Assembly: GCA_021772675.1 (NCBI GenBank)
Contig: JAJFLO010000382.1
Coordinates: 1-54,849 of the forward strand
From: Verrucomicrobiota bacterium
Lineage (GTDB): Bacteria > Verrucomicrobiota > Lentisphaeria > JABSQK01 > JAJFLO01
Direction of reading: 5' to 3'
Length of the DNA: 54,849 nucleotides
Within the stretch, counting starts at the first letter, position 1, and the number at the start of each line of letters is the position of its first letter. Below the pieces are notes generated by a model, which saw only the letters and a program-made list of their open reading frames with translations, did no database searches and was not told the DNA's origin. Shown in pieces: positions 37,452 through 46,681 of the stretch. Made by a program: the position numbers and the translations under genes.

Positions 37452-37972
37452 ATCGTTGTCTAATCGATTTAGTTTTTTGATCTATTTACGGCTCCTTAGC
37501 CCCCTAATGGTTTTCTTTTGAACTCATCGAAACCGAAATTCAACGATTACGCCCAAATCGCAGCTTTTAATATGGCAATACCCGCTATATTTCAGTTCAA
37601 CTGTATACCGCTTCATTAGTTTGATAATTTGGACTTATTATTAAATTGTGTAATGAGTAATATGGCAATATTATAAGAATATTTCAGGCTACATACTTTA
37701 GATAAAGTTGAGATTACTCTTTGACATGTAAGCTAATTCAGTCTTTATACGGAAATCCATTAAGTTTTCGAATTAAATTTACACAGCATATTTAGACGGA
37801 ATGGATGAACCTCAATACCTAAGATGTATTTAGTGTGTGACCATTGAAGTTCCCACATTTGAGAAAAATATATCCTGAATTATAAATTTCATACTGAATG
37901 ATACTCGACGTGTCATATAATTTCGAAAACTTAATGATTTTCGCTATGGCATGAACAACTAATTATACCTAT
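37452..37972. other. Intergenic region before the CHASE2 kinase
   Basis: About 520 bp without a gene. A weak promoter candidate is TTGACA at about 37722 with TTTATA after 17 bases, and TATAAT occurs near 37916 without a good -35 box. No repeat or RNA was recognised. Confidence 0.3.
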
Positions 37973-40195
37973 ATGGATACCGTCCCAGAACAACTTCAAC
38001 TCTCAATTAAGCTCAAATTGGTTATATGTTTATCTGTGGCGGCTGTTTCTCTGCTTTTGCATAAAGTCCATATTATTGAAGCAATAGAATCTCGACTTTA
38101 TGATTTCCGAATCAGATTATCTGCCTCAGAGGAAATACCATCTGATGATATTGTTGTTATAGGCATTGATGACAGAAGTATGACCATTCTTGAATCACAA
38201 ATTGGTCGGTGGCCATGGCCACGCTACATCTATGATGGAATTATTGATTATTGCTCTGAGGCAAAAGCAATTGCCTTTGACATTATACTTTCAGAACAAG
38301 ATCTAATTAATGAAGGGAGTGATTCACTTTTAGCTGAATCTGTCAATAAATATGGTAAAGTAATTTCGGCGCTTCATTTAAGTGAAGACGTAATAGATAC
38401 CTTAGTTCCATCCCAACAAGCAGAAGATTTCTCTCTTTCTGAAAATTTTGCTAAAAAAAAGCGACTACATAGTTATAACTCCAGCTTATTTCCCTACCCA
38501 GAGCTTTTGCAGTCAACTAAATATATTGGCCATATAAACCAGGAATTAGATTCGGATAACGTGATTCGCTCCTATGTTTTGGCATCACATTTTCAAGGAA
38601 AAATCTATCCTTCATTAGCATTAGCCACTGCAATTCAGTACCTCGATATTGATCTTAAGTCTTTAGCAATTGATCAAAATAATTATCTATCATTAGGAAA
38701 TAATATTCTCAGGTTGGAAGACCAATGTAAATTGCGATTTATTCCCACCAAAACGTTACCTAAAACCTATAGTGCGTTTGATATTCTAAAATCCTGGCAG
38801 TTAGAAAACAGTAACAAAAAGACCACGATAACACGAGAGGAATTTGAAGGGAAGATTGTACTCATTGGATCATTAGCGGCAGGATTACAGAAAGATAAGG
38901 AAGTCACTGCAGGAGGCCAAAGTTTAGATGGAATATATATAACGAGCATGGCCCTCAACAATATGATCAATGGCAGATATTTAACGCTCAGTCCCATGCC
39001 ATACAACGTATTGATTATCGTCTTATTAAGTTTTATTCCTCTACTCCCCAATCTGAGGAAACCAAGGATGATGGTCATAGTGATCTTAATCGTTGTCATT
39101 GGCTTTGGTTTAACCGTACTTTATTTCCAACTAGGCTTAAAAATTATATTACCAGTTACATCTCCTGTACTGGCGCTGCTCAGCTCAAGTATTTCATTGG
39201 GAATTGCCTACTGGTATACTGAAATGATGCATAGCAGTAAATTGGAATTCAATCTTCAGGAAGCCTATGACGACCTAAAGATATCAAATGAGAAATTAGA
39301 AGAATATAGCAAAACCCTTGAAATCAAAGTAGATGAAAGAACTCAAGAACTCAAGGAAAAAAATACAAAATTAGAAGTGACGTTACAACAAGTTAAAGAG
39401 ATGCAAAATCAATTAATTATGCAGGAAAAATTAGCATCATTGGGTCAGGTAACAGCGGGAATCGCACATGAAATCAAAAATCCATTGAACTTTGTTAATA
39501 ATTTCTCGACACTATCTATATCGTTGGCAGAAGAATTGAATGAAATACTGGCAAATGACAAAATAAATTTGGATCCAAAAATTATAGAAGATGTAGATCT
39601 TATTCTCAAGGATATTATGTCAAATTCAAACAAAATCCATGAACATGGAATTAGAGCAAATAATATCGTTCAAGGAATGTTGTTACAATATCAGGGGAAA
39701 AATGATGATAAAACAGATACAGACATCAACCGATTAGTGGGAGAAAGTATTAATGTTGTATATCAGAGCGAAATGGTCAAAGACCAATCATTTAACATTG
39801 AAATAGCCAAATTTTTTGATCCTGATTTGAAATTTGCAATGGTAATTTCGCATACCCTTTCACGAGCTTTAATCAATTTACTGAACAATGCATTTTATGC
39901 CGTACGAGAAAAAATGAAAAAAAACGCTAACGACTACGTTCCAACCATTAAAGTTTTCACCAAAAAGCTTGAACACTCGATAGAAATAAAAATTTACGAT
40001 AATGGCGTCGGCATTCCATCAGAAATCAAAAGTGATATATTTAATCCGTTTTTCACGACGAAACCCACGGGAACCGGGACAGGACTTGGGTTATCAGTTT
40101 GTTTTGACATAGTTACGAAAGTTCATAAAGGTGCCCTAACTGTTAATTCAGATGAAGGTAAATTTACTGAAATAAAAATTACATTGCCTGTTTAA
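37973..40195 (+). CDS. CHASE2-domain sensor histidine kinase
   Basis: The 740-residue protein has an N-terminal membrane helix (about 17-36), an extracytoplasmic CHASE2 sensor domain (about 45-325) and three membrane helices (about 340-420). A cytoplasmic coiled coil (YDDLKISNEKLEEYSKTLEI) leads to the kinase. The phosphoacceptor is H499 in TAGIAHEIKNPLNFV. The ATPase domain shows the N box (ALINLLNNAFYAV), G1 (YDNGVGIP), F and G2 (NPFFTTKPTGTGTGLGLS). No response regulator is adjacent, so it is an orphan kinase in this window. The gene is preceded by a LysM-FecR gene. The stop codon TAA 40193-40195 lies exactly in the terminal repeat of a MITE, so the last residues may have been altered by insertion. 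Confidence 0.93.
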   Translation: MDTVPEQLQLSIKLKLVICLSVAAVSLLLHKVHIIEAIESRLYDFRIRLSASEEIPSDDIVVIGIDDRSMTILESQIGRWPWPRYIYDGIIDYCSEAKAIAFDIILSEQDLINEGSDSLLAESVNKYGKVISALHLSEDVIDTLVPSQQAEDFSLSENFAKKKRLHSYNSSLFPYPELLQSTKYIGHINQELDSDNVIRSYVLASHFQGKIYPSLALATAIQYLDIDLKSLAIDQNNYLSLGNNILRLEDQCKLRFIPTKTLPKTYSAFDILKSWQLENSNKKTTITREEFEGKIVLIGSLAAGLQKDKEVTAGGQSLDGIYITSMALNNMINGRYLTLSPMPYNVLIIVLLSFIPLLPNLRKPRMMVIVILIVVIGFGLTVLYFQLGLKIILPVTSPVLALLSSSISLGIAYWYTEMMHSSKLEFNLQEAYDDLKISNEKLEEYSKTLEIKVDERTQELKEKNTKLEVTLQQVKEMQNQLIMQEKLASLGQVTAGIAHEIKNPLNFVNNFSTLSISLAEELNEILANDKINLDPKIIEDVDLILKDIMSNSNKIHEHGIRANNIVQGMLLQYQGKNDDKTDTDINRLVGESINVVYQSEMVKDQSFNIEIAKFFDPDLKFAMVISHTLSRALINLLNNAFYAVREKMKKNANDYVPTIKVFTKKLEHSIEIKIYDNGVGIPSEIKSDIFNPFFTTKPTGTGTGLGLSVCFDIVTKVHKGALTVNSDEGKFTEIKITLPV

Positions 40196-40362
40196 CCTGA
40201 TTAATTCATATGGTTTTGTCGCAAGATTGTAAAGAATGCCCGAAATCTAAGCATTATGCGCAAATGCGTTTGGAAATATATCGAGTATCCAAATTGATCG
40301 ATAGAATTGATTTCACACAAGAATTGTAGTCTGAGCAGAAAGCGTATGAATTAATCAGGCTA
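40193..40362. repeat. MITE-like element, family C, copy 2
   Basis: This is a 170 bp element with ends TAACCTGATTAATTCATA and TATGAATTAATCAGGCTA, diverged from family C copy 1 (2040-2221) internally but alike at the ends. Its first three bases are the stop codon of the CHASE2 kinase. The gap to the convergent glycosyltransferase gene is otherwise only 60 bp. Confidence 0.78.
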
Positions 40363-40423
40363 GATCATTGTGCTTACAAACCAGGGATAGACAATAAATA
40401 AGACTCATATGATATAGCTATAT

Positions 40424-42520
40424 TCATTTTTTCTGATAGTAGATATCATACATTTCACTGGACAGTTGATGTATATCGGCTCCAAAACGACGGAGAAAAA
40501 GATAGGATGACACCAGCTTCATTACCTGTCGCGTATAGCCGGTAAATTTTTTTTGCTTCCAGCTCCGCGTTGAAACAATGAGTAATCCCCCCAAATTGAT
40601 GCGATTAAGACATTTATTTAACCTAAGTGATACTTCGACATCTTCCATTAATCGTATTTCAGGCATACCGCCGATACCATCCAAGACCTTGCGTCTGACA
40701 AAAATACCTTGATCACCAAATGCCAATCCAAAATGACTAAATCGTAATCGGTTGCTCCATTCAATTATTTTCATTTTCAATGGTCGAGTTTCATACCTAT
40801 GCCCCACAATTCCCCATTGTAACTTGTCATAGACTATAAAGGCTTTCATAAGGTTAACCAACATATTTTCCGGTAATTTCGCATCGGCGTGGAGCATTAA
40901 AATCACATCCCCATTACCCTTTTTAATACCTTCAGAAAACTGTTTACCCCGGGAGGGTAAGTCCAATTGGATTACTGTTGCATCCATATCAGATTTTAAT
41001 GATTGAAGTGTATTATCTGAGCTACCGCCATCAATAAAATAAACACGAATTGCAGGAGAAGAAAAATTTTCCTTGCTGCTAACACCATCTTTAATTTTTA
41101 GAGCCAATTCATGCCAGTTATCTTTCAAATAATCTATGTTTTTTTGCAGCTGAACTTTCAGAGCATCGATTCTCTCTCCCTCATTCAATGTCGGAATCAC
41201 GATATCTATTGATGCAGGAATCTGATAATTTTTATGGGTAAAGTAGTTATGCCGATAAAAATCCCAAATCATAATAAACAAAAACAGACCATAGGTTCCA
41301 AACCATATCCAAGGCAACTCGTTCCATTGCCCGGTTTGCTGTAAATCATGATATGTCCAAAAATTACATCCCATTGATATGAGTAGAATAAACCACGCGC
41401 GACTCGGAGAATAGATCAAAAATGGAATAATTATAATGAGATACCAGGGATGGAGAGTGGATAAACACAGAAGAAACCACATAATGCACAAGGTTATACT
41501 ACGATTAAGATCATCTTGCTTTAGTGCCCAAATCCACAACATCCCCAAACCAAATACAAACATCATTATATTCGACAGCATTTTTTCGGGCAACAGAATT
41601 CGAAACCAATGTGCAATGACATCATTATAGTGCATGTGTATCGTAAACGTAGAGAGTGCTTCGGATAGTCTAACATCCCAATATAGTGCAAATAAAACGA
41701 GGGGGATGCCACCATAGAATACCTGTTTAATATTTCTATGATTAATAACAAAAGGCAATAAAATTACAGCATAGTATTTCGTCATAACAGCACATCCTAA
41801 CATGAAAAATCCTAAAGCAGTATTCTCATTCTTTTTATTAAAACAAACTACTACAGCAACGACAAAAAGGGCATGTAAAACATCAATATGTCCCTCACCG
41901 GCTCCATATAAAATGACCAATGGATTCCATGCATAGAGTGCCAACCAGTGAGTTGGACGATCCCAGGATTTAACAAGTGACGCTAATAAAAGCATTAGTG
42001 CGAAATCACAAAGTATAAAAAAGAGTTTATATCCCTTTAGAATGGCTTCCGGTGTTTCAAATACGTTATAAAATATGGTTGAAAGACCACGAAACACCGC
42101 CATCGAAAGCGGTGGATAAATCGTGGGAATTTCTTTGTGATTTATATCCTGGTATATGGGATCATCTTTATATTCCAGATAAAATTCCTGTGCAGAGTGA
42201 ATATAAGGATTGATTCCTTTTGACTGTATCATTCCTTCCCATGCATAGCGGTTTACGTCATCGGATGGGGGATAATTAATGAAGAATAATCGAAGGATAA
42301 TACCAATGAAAATTATGCCGGACGATGAAAATAAGCGTAATTTAAGATTCATCGACATAGGGGAATGACTCGAGGGGAAAATCTTAAATATGATGATGTA
42401 GAGGAAACTATGTGCTGCAGTATAATAAAAGAAAGAATGAAGTGGATGCTGGCTCGCAGAACCTAAAGAGACAAAAATGAGTAAACTTCCAATAAATAAT
42501 AGCATTATTGGAATGAGCAT
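40424..42520 (-). CDS. GT-C mannosyltransferase-like protein fused to a TIGR04283-like GT2 glycosyltransferase
   Basis: This 698-residue protein has two enzymes in one chain. Residues about 1-430 are a polytopic GT-C type glycosyltransferase (about ten helices) with the Asp-rich first loop INYPPSDDVNRYAWEG and KGINPYIH, as in lipid-linked mannosyltransferases. From about 440 (DIVIPTLNEGERI) to 690 is a GT-A, family 2 domain with DGGSSDNTL, DVILMLHADAKLPE (the DxD-like site), FGDQGIFVRR and PEIRLMEDVEVSLRL, which resembles TIGR04283 (arsenosugar-type) transferases. It probably builds a lipid-linked or surface glycan in the membrane. Its start overlaps the tal stop (TAATG), implying coupling. 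Confidence 0.8.
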   Translation of the reverse strand: MLIPIMLLFIGSLLIFVSLGSASQHPLHSFFYYTAAHSFLYIIIFKIFPSSHSPMSMNLKLRLFSSSGIIFIGIILRLFFINYPPSDDVNRYAWEGMIQSKGINPYIHSAQEFYLEYKDDPIYQDINHKEIPTIYPPLSMAVFRGLSTIFYNVFETPEAILKGYKLFFILCDFALMLLLASLVKSWDRPTHWLALYAWNPLVILYGAGEGHIDVLHALFVVAVVVCFNKKNENTALGFFMLGCAVMTKYYAVILLPFVINHRNIKQVFYGGIPLVLFALYWDVRLSEALSTFTIHMHYNDVIAHWFRILLPEKMLSNIMMFVFGLGMLWIWALKQDDLNRSITLCIMWFLLCLSTLHPWYLIIIIPFLIYSPSRAWFILLISMGCNFWTYHDLQQTGQWNELPWIWFGTYGLFLFIMIWDFYRHNYFTHKNYQIPASIDIVIPTLNEGERIDALKVQLQKNIDYLKDNWHELALKIKDGVSSKENFSSPAIRVYFIDGGSSDNTLQSLKSDMDATVIQLDLPSRGKQFSEGIKKGNGDVILMLHADAKLPENMLVNLMKAFIVYDKLQWGIVGHRYETRPLKMKIIEWSNRLRFSHFGLAFGDQGIFVRRKVLDGIGGMPEIRLMEDVEVSLRLNKCLNRINLGGLLIVSTRSWKQKKFTGYTRQVMKLVSSYLFLRRFGADIHQLSSEMYDIYYQKK

Positions 42521-43491
42521 TATTTAGGCAATTTTTGCTCAATGATTTTTTCCAAATTTATAATATCTAGAGAAAAATTACGAATTCCTTCGGCAAGCTT
42601 TTCGGTAGACATAGGGTCTTCATTTAATTCCCAACGAAATTGTTTTTCATTTAGCGTGACTCTTTTATCCTCACATGCATCAGTAGCGCTATCCTCTGAA
42701 AGAATCCTGGGTAAACCAGCCAAATCATTTTTCAATTCTTCCAAGTAACTTGGCCCAATGGTTAATAAATCGCAACCTGCCAATCCTTTTACTTCGTCAA
42801 CATTTCTGAAACTGGCCCCCATGATCAATGTTTCATAATTGTATTTTTTATAATAATTATAAATTCTGCGTACAGATTTTACACCGGGATCATCATTGAG
42901 TTCATAGTGATCTCTATTTTCATTTTTTTTGTGCCAGTCTAGTATTCTGCCGACAAATGGTGAAATCAAATAAACATTTGCCTGAGCACAGGCAATGGCC
43001 TGTGCAAAACCAAATAAAAGCGTCATATTGCAACGGATGCCTTCATTTTCTAAAACTTTAGCCGCTTCAATTCCCTCCCATGTTGACGCAATCTTGATCA
43101 ATACTCGATTTCTGATCACACCAACTTGCTCATATAACTTGATTAGATCTCTGGCTTTTTGGACAGTTGCATCAGTGTCGAACGATAAGCGAGCATCAAC
43201 TTCAGTGGATACATATCTGGGGACGATTTTAAGAATTTCGTGTCCAAAATTAACAACCAATTTGTCGACGGTTTTACTGACAACCAAATCACGGTTAGTG
43301 CCACCTTCATTGAGTCCATAAATAATTGCCTCATCTACAAACTCCTGATATTCAGGCATTTGCGTCGCCTTAAAAATCAGCGTAGGATTAGTAGTCGCGT
43401 CCGTCGGCTTGTATTTTTTTATGGCATTCAATTCGCCAGTGTCCGCAACAACAATTGTCATCGACTTTAATTTATCTAGGCACGATTCCAT
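42520..43491 (-). CDS. tal: Transaldolase (TalB-like)
   Basis: Transaldolase moves a dihydroxyacetone unit between sugar phosphates in the pentose phosphate pathway. The 323-residue length matches the TalB class. Signature segments are TDATTNPTLIFKA at the start, RVLIKIASTWEGIEAAKVLE with the Schiff-base lysine, CNMTLLFGFAQAIACA, and SPFVGRILDWHKK. The C-terminus has the AEGIRNFSLDIINLEK. It is coupled by TAATG to the downstream glycosyltransferase fusion. The start ATG 43491 is the best fit to family length. It is divergent from ligA with about 240-340 bp between. Confidence 0.96.
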   Translation of the reverse strand: MESCLDKLKSMTIVVADTGELNAIKKYKPTDATTNPTLIFKATQMPEYQEFVDEAIIYGLNEGGTNRDLVVSKTVDKLVVNFGHEILKIVPRYVSTEVDARLSFDTDATVQKARDLIKLYEQVGVIRNRVLIKIASTWEGIEAAKVLENEGIRCNMTLLFGFAQAIACAQANVYLISPFVGRILDWHKKNENRDHYELNDDPGVKSVRRIYNYYKKYNYETLIMGASFRNVDEVKGLAGCDLLTIGPSYLEELKNDLAGLPRILSEDSATDACEDKRVTLNEKQFRWELNEDPMSTEKLAEGIRNFSLDIINLEKIIEQKLPK

Positions 43492-43729
43492 TAATAGAGC
43501 GATCCTCTCGGAAATTTAGGTGTATCATCGCTGATATGATCTAAAATTTTGGGTTCGTTTATATTCTGCATCCAATAAAAACGTTCCCTGAAAATATATT
43601 CAAAACAAATATTTTCAATCACAACTTCAACGATAGATATTAAATAATGTAATTGATATTGAGTTTCTTAAGGATTAAGATTTAAATAAATTTCATCAAT
43701 CAACCTATGACAATCTCTAATAAATTAAA

Positions 43730-43834
43730 TTGAAAAAAATCATTAGACGAATAAATAGTTTAGCAACCTTTTCATTTGTGCTCGTAATGGTTATAGGTTG
43801 TACGCATCTTGATCAAAACGAAAAATCGACAGGC
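43730..43834 (+). other. In-frame lipoprotein-type leader upstream of LigA
   Basis: The 35 codons before ATG 43835 are open, in frame with ligA and begin with TTG. They read as two Lys, an Arg-Arg, a hydrophobic stretch and a VIGC lipobox, then a short polar linker (THLDQNEKSTG). No ribosome-binding site precedes TTG 43730. It may be a relic of a lipoprotein gene, or a real alternative N-terminus. E. coli LigB is a precedent for a ligase with a predicted signal peptide. Confidence 0.45.
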
Positions 43835-45850
43835 ATGACTACAGAAGCAATCAATATAAAGCTTGATTCACTTAGAAAAACAATCGAACATCATAATTAC
43901 CTTTATTATGTAAAGTCGAAACCGGAAATAAGTGATTTTGAGTATGACTCCCTTTACAAGGAGCTAGAAGAGCTAGAGCATCAACACCCGCATTTGATTG
44001 TACCTCACTCCCCCACCCAGAAAGTCGGTGGCCAGGTGTTGTCGGAATTTGAGAATTTCCCCCACAGCGTTCCAATGCTCAGTCTGGATAACACTTATAA
44101 TGAACAAGAATTAACTGCATTTCATAACCGTGTCGTAAAATTATTGAGCCATAATGAAATAACTTATACAGTGGAGCCAAAAATCGACGGAGTTGGTATT
44201 TCAATTCGCTATGAGGAAGGAATTTTGCGAAGGGCACTAACAAGGGGGAATGGTGAAGTTGGAGATGACGTCACAGTAAATGTAAGAACAATAAAGAGTA
44301 TACCATCTCGATTACATCCTGAAAATCCACCGCCGATATGGGAAGCCAGAGGGGAAATTTTTATGTCAAAAAAAGATTTTGCGAAATTAAATGAAGACCG
44401 TGAAGCGAATGGTGAACATCGTTTTGCAAATCCACGTAATTGTTCTGCAGGATCATTAAAGTTACTGAATTCAGCTGAGGTTGCGAAGCGACCGTTAGAT
44501 GCCGTGTTTTATACAATCGGCGAGATCTCCGGAACCAAAATCTTAAGCCAAAAACACCTTCTTGATCGACTAAAGCAATATGGGTTAAAGCCCCCGGCAT
44601 TCTATCGGGAATGTCAATCTATAGATGAAGTATTGGCTGCAATAAATGAACTTGAATCCATACGAGATCAGTTCCCTTATGAACTTGATGGCGCGGTAGT
44701 AAAAATCAATGATTTCAGCCATCAAAGAGAACTTGGATTTACCGCAAAATCTCCACGCTGGGCGATTGCGTATAAATTTGAACCCGAAAAAGCGATTACA
44801 ACCATTAATGCAGTTACGATACAAATAGGCCGAACGGGAACATTAACCCCCGTTGCAGAACTGGAACCGGTCTCTTTGTCAGGGTCAACGGTAAGCAGGG
44901 CAACACTTCATAATTTTGAAGAAGTTGCCCGTAAAGATATTCGTATTGGTGACCGAGTTGAAATTGAAAAAGCTGGTGAAATAATTCCAGCAGTATTACG
45001 ATCAATTAAAGATTCCCGTGATGGCTCTGAAGAAACGATTAATCAACCTTTAAATTGTCCAGTATGCCAAGAACCTGTGGCCGCTATTGACGATGAAGTC
45101 GCTGTGCGCTGCACTAATTTTAATTGCTCACAGCAGGTTAAAGAACGCTTGATTCATTTTGCATCAAGAGGTGCAATGGACATTGAAACTCTGGGGGAAG
45201 CTCTCGTTGAATTGCTGGTTGATCACAATTTTATCAATAATCCAGACGACATTTATAATTTTTCAATTGAACAGATCGAACACTTAAAAAACTATGAGGG
45301 ATTGGGCGACAAATCGGTCGAAAAGCTATTATTGAAGATTGAGGAAAGCAAATCAAATCCACCATGGCGATTGCTATTTGGATTGGGAATACGCCATGTG
45401 GGGGCGAAATCATCTAAAACTTTACTCAAACATTTTCACAATATCCCAACGTTAGCCTTGGCAAGCAAAGAGGATCTCGTGGAGATCCGAGATATCGGTC
45501 CAGTTGTCGCCGATAGTATTTATGAATATTTCAGAAATGAGAAAAATATTGCCATTTTGGAACGATTAAAAAAAAGTGGCTTAAATTTTTCAGACGACAC
45601 TAAAAAAATCCAGAACTCATTATTCACGAATAAAACATGTGTAATTACTGGAACCCTGGAAACATATAAACGTGATGATCTTAAAAATAAATTGTCAGAC
45701 ATGGGTGCAAATGTTACTGGTAGTGTCAGCGTAAAAACCGACTATCTCATAGTCGGTAAAAATGCCGGATCAAAACTTCAAAAAGCTGAAAAACTGAGAG
45801 TGAAAATTATTCATGAATCTGAATTAGTGGAAATGATCAAATGCCCCTAA
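43835..45850 (+). CDS. ligA: NAD-dependent DNA ligase LigA (in-frame lipoprotein-like leader upstream)
   Basis: Starting at ATG 43835 the protein is 671 residues, equal to E. coli LigA, and the catalytic lysine is K116 (EPKIDGVG), one position from E. coli K115. Domain order is complete: Ia (HHNYLYYV), adenylation (GVGISIRYEEG; LTRGNGEVGDDV), OB fold (GRTGTLTPVAELEPV), zinc finger with four Cys (CPVC...CTNFNC), helix-hairpin-helix and BRCT. The frame is open for 35 codons further up to TTG 43730; these encode a lipoprotein-type signal, MKKIIRRIN...FVLVMVIGC with lipobox VIGC at residues 21-24. ATG 43835 has only AGG right before it. Which start is used decides whether an exported form exists. 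No frame break is present. Confidence 0.93.
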   Translation: MTTEAINIKLDSLRKTIEHHNYLYYVKSKPEISDFEYDSLYKELEELEHQHPHLIVPHSPTQKVGGQVLSEFENFPHSVPMLSLDNTYNEQELTAFHNRVVKLLSHNEITYTVEPKIDGVGISIRYEEGILRRALTRGNGEVGDDVTVNVRTIKSIPSRLHPENPPPIWEARGEIFMSKKDFAKLNEDREANGEHRFANPRNCSAGSLKLLNSAEVAKRPLDAVFYTIGEISGTKILSQKHLLDRLKQYGLKPPAFYRECQSIDEVLAAINELESIRDQFPYELDGAVVKINDFSHQRELGFTAKSPRWAIAYKFEPEKAITTINAVTIQIGRTGTLTPVAELEPVSLSGSTVSRATLHNFEEVARKDIRIGDRVEIEKAGEIIPAVLRSIKDSRDGSEETINQPLNCPVCQEPVAAIDDEVAVRCTNFNCSQQVKERLIHFASRGAMDIETLGEALVELLVDHNFINNPDDIYNFSIEQIEHLKNYEGLGDKSVEKLLLKIEESKSNPPWRLLFGLGIRHVGAKSSKTLLKHFHNIPTLALASKEDLVEIRDIGPVVADSIYEYFRNEKNIAILERLKKSGLNFSDDTKKIQNSLFTNKTCVITGTLETYKRDDLKNKLSDMGANVTGSVSVKTDYLIVGKNAGSKLQKAEKLRVKIIHESELVEMIKCP

Positions 45851-45877
45851 GATCTTCAAACCAAAGTTTTGCATGCT

Positions 45878-46061
45878 TAGCCCGGATTTCTCACATTTTT
45901 TTTTTGTGGCGAGGCGGCGTAAGCTACGTAGTTTCAGTGTTTTGACGAAGGATGACGAATGACACTGTGTCGAGACACAACGAATTCGGAATCTGAGTTA
46001 AGACGCTTTAATTTTGTAAAATACGACAACATAGTAGAAACCTTGTGAAAAATCTGGGTTA
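45878..46061. repeat. MITE-like element, family B, copy 2
   Basis: This is a 184 bp element just after ligA. The left end is TAGCCCGGATTTCTCAC and the right end reads GTGAAAAATCTGGGTTA. The central palindrome GTGTCGAGACAC lies at 45967-45978, as in copy 1 at 27709-27720. Its last base is shared with the family A copy that begins at 46061. Confidence 0.8.
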
Positions 46062-46263
46062 GGAATTGTCCATAAATAAATCATACATGTCGCATCTCAT
46101 CTTCGGCTCATAACTATACGATTTTCAATCACAAATTACTAGAAATAGCTCTCTATTTCGGTCAGGGGACGGATTGTAAACCAGCGGATTCACTCAATCG
46201 GATCGAAAAACTCTAAACCAAATTTGAGCGCGAATATGTTCGATTTATTTGTGGACATTTCCT
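46061..46263. repeat. MITE-like element, family A, copy 2
   Basis: This is a 203 bp copy with ends AGGAATTGTCCATAAATAA and its near reverse complement TTATTTGTGGACATTTCCT. The internal palindrome GAAATAGCTC-TCTATTTC lies at 46142-46159. Compared with copy 1 it carries about 25 extra bases (starting GTCAGGGGACGG) near the middle. It directly abuts the family B element. Confidence 0.8.
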
Positions 46264-46681
46264 TAATTAGAGCCCGTTCGAACTAGTAATTATTGGTGAT
46301 TTTTTTTAGGTATCAAATTTCAAAAAAAGTTATGGTTGTCTCCACAGTTTTTAGATCTGAGTCATGGATGTCAGTGTTTTGAAATTCCGACAGAAACGGA
46401 CAAGTTAAACCATAAAAAAAACCTACAGAGTTTATACATTGAATGTAACTTTTTTGCAGTTGTAACAACGAAACAACGATAGAAAGAAGGGGTCATTTTT
46501 TTGTTTCAAATTCTGTTTTCAGATCTTTTTACATTTTCTATTTTTCTTGCTGAATCAGTTAGAAAAATAATAAATTGTGTAGTTAAGTATCAATTCGGGA
46601 AGTACGGGAAATTTTAAATCAATTTCCGATTAAAATTATCAATTAATTGGAAGTCATTAATTACTTAACTAAGAGGCAAAT
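46264..46681. other. Intergenic region after the MITE pair
   Basis: About 418 bp of very AT-rich DNA with T-tracts and no supportable gene. It ends with AAGAGGCAAAT just before the hypothetical gene at 46682, which supplies a plausible ribosome-binding site. Confidence 0.4.
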
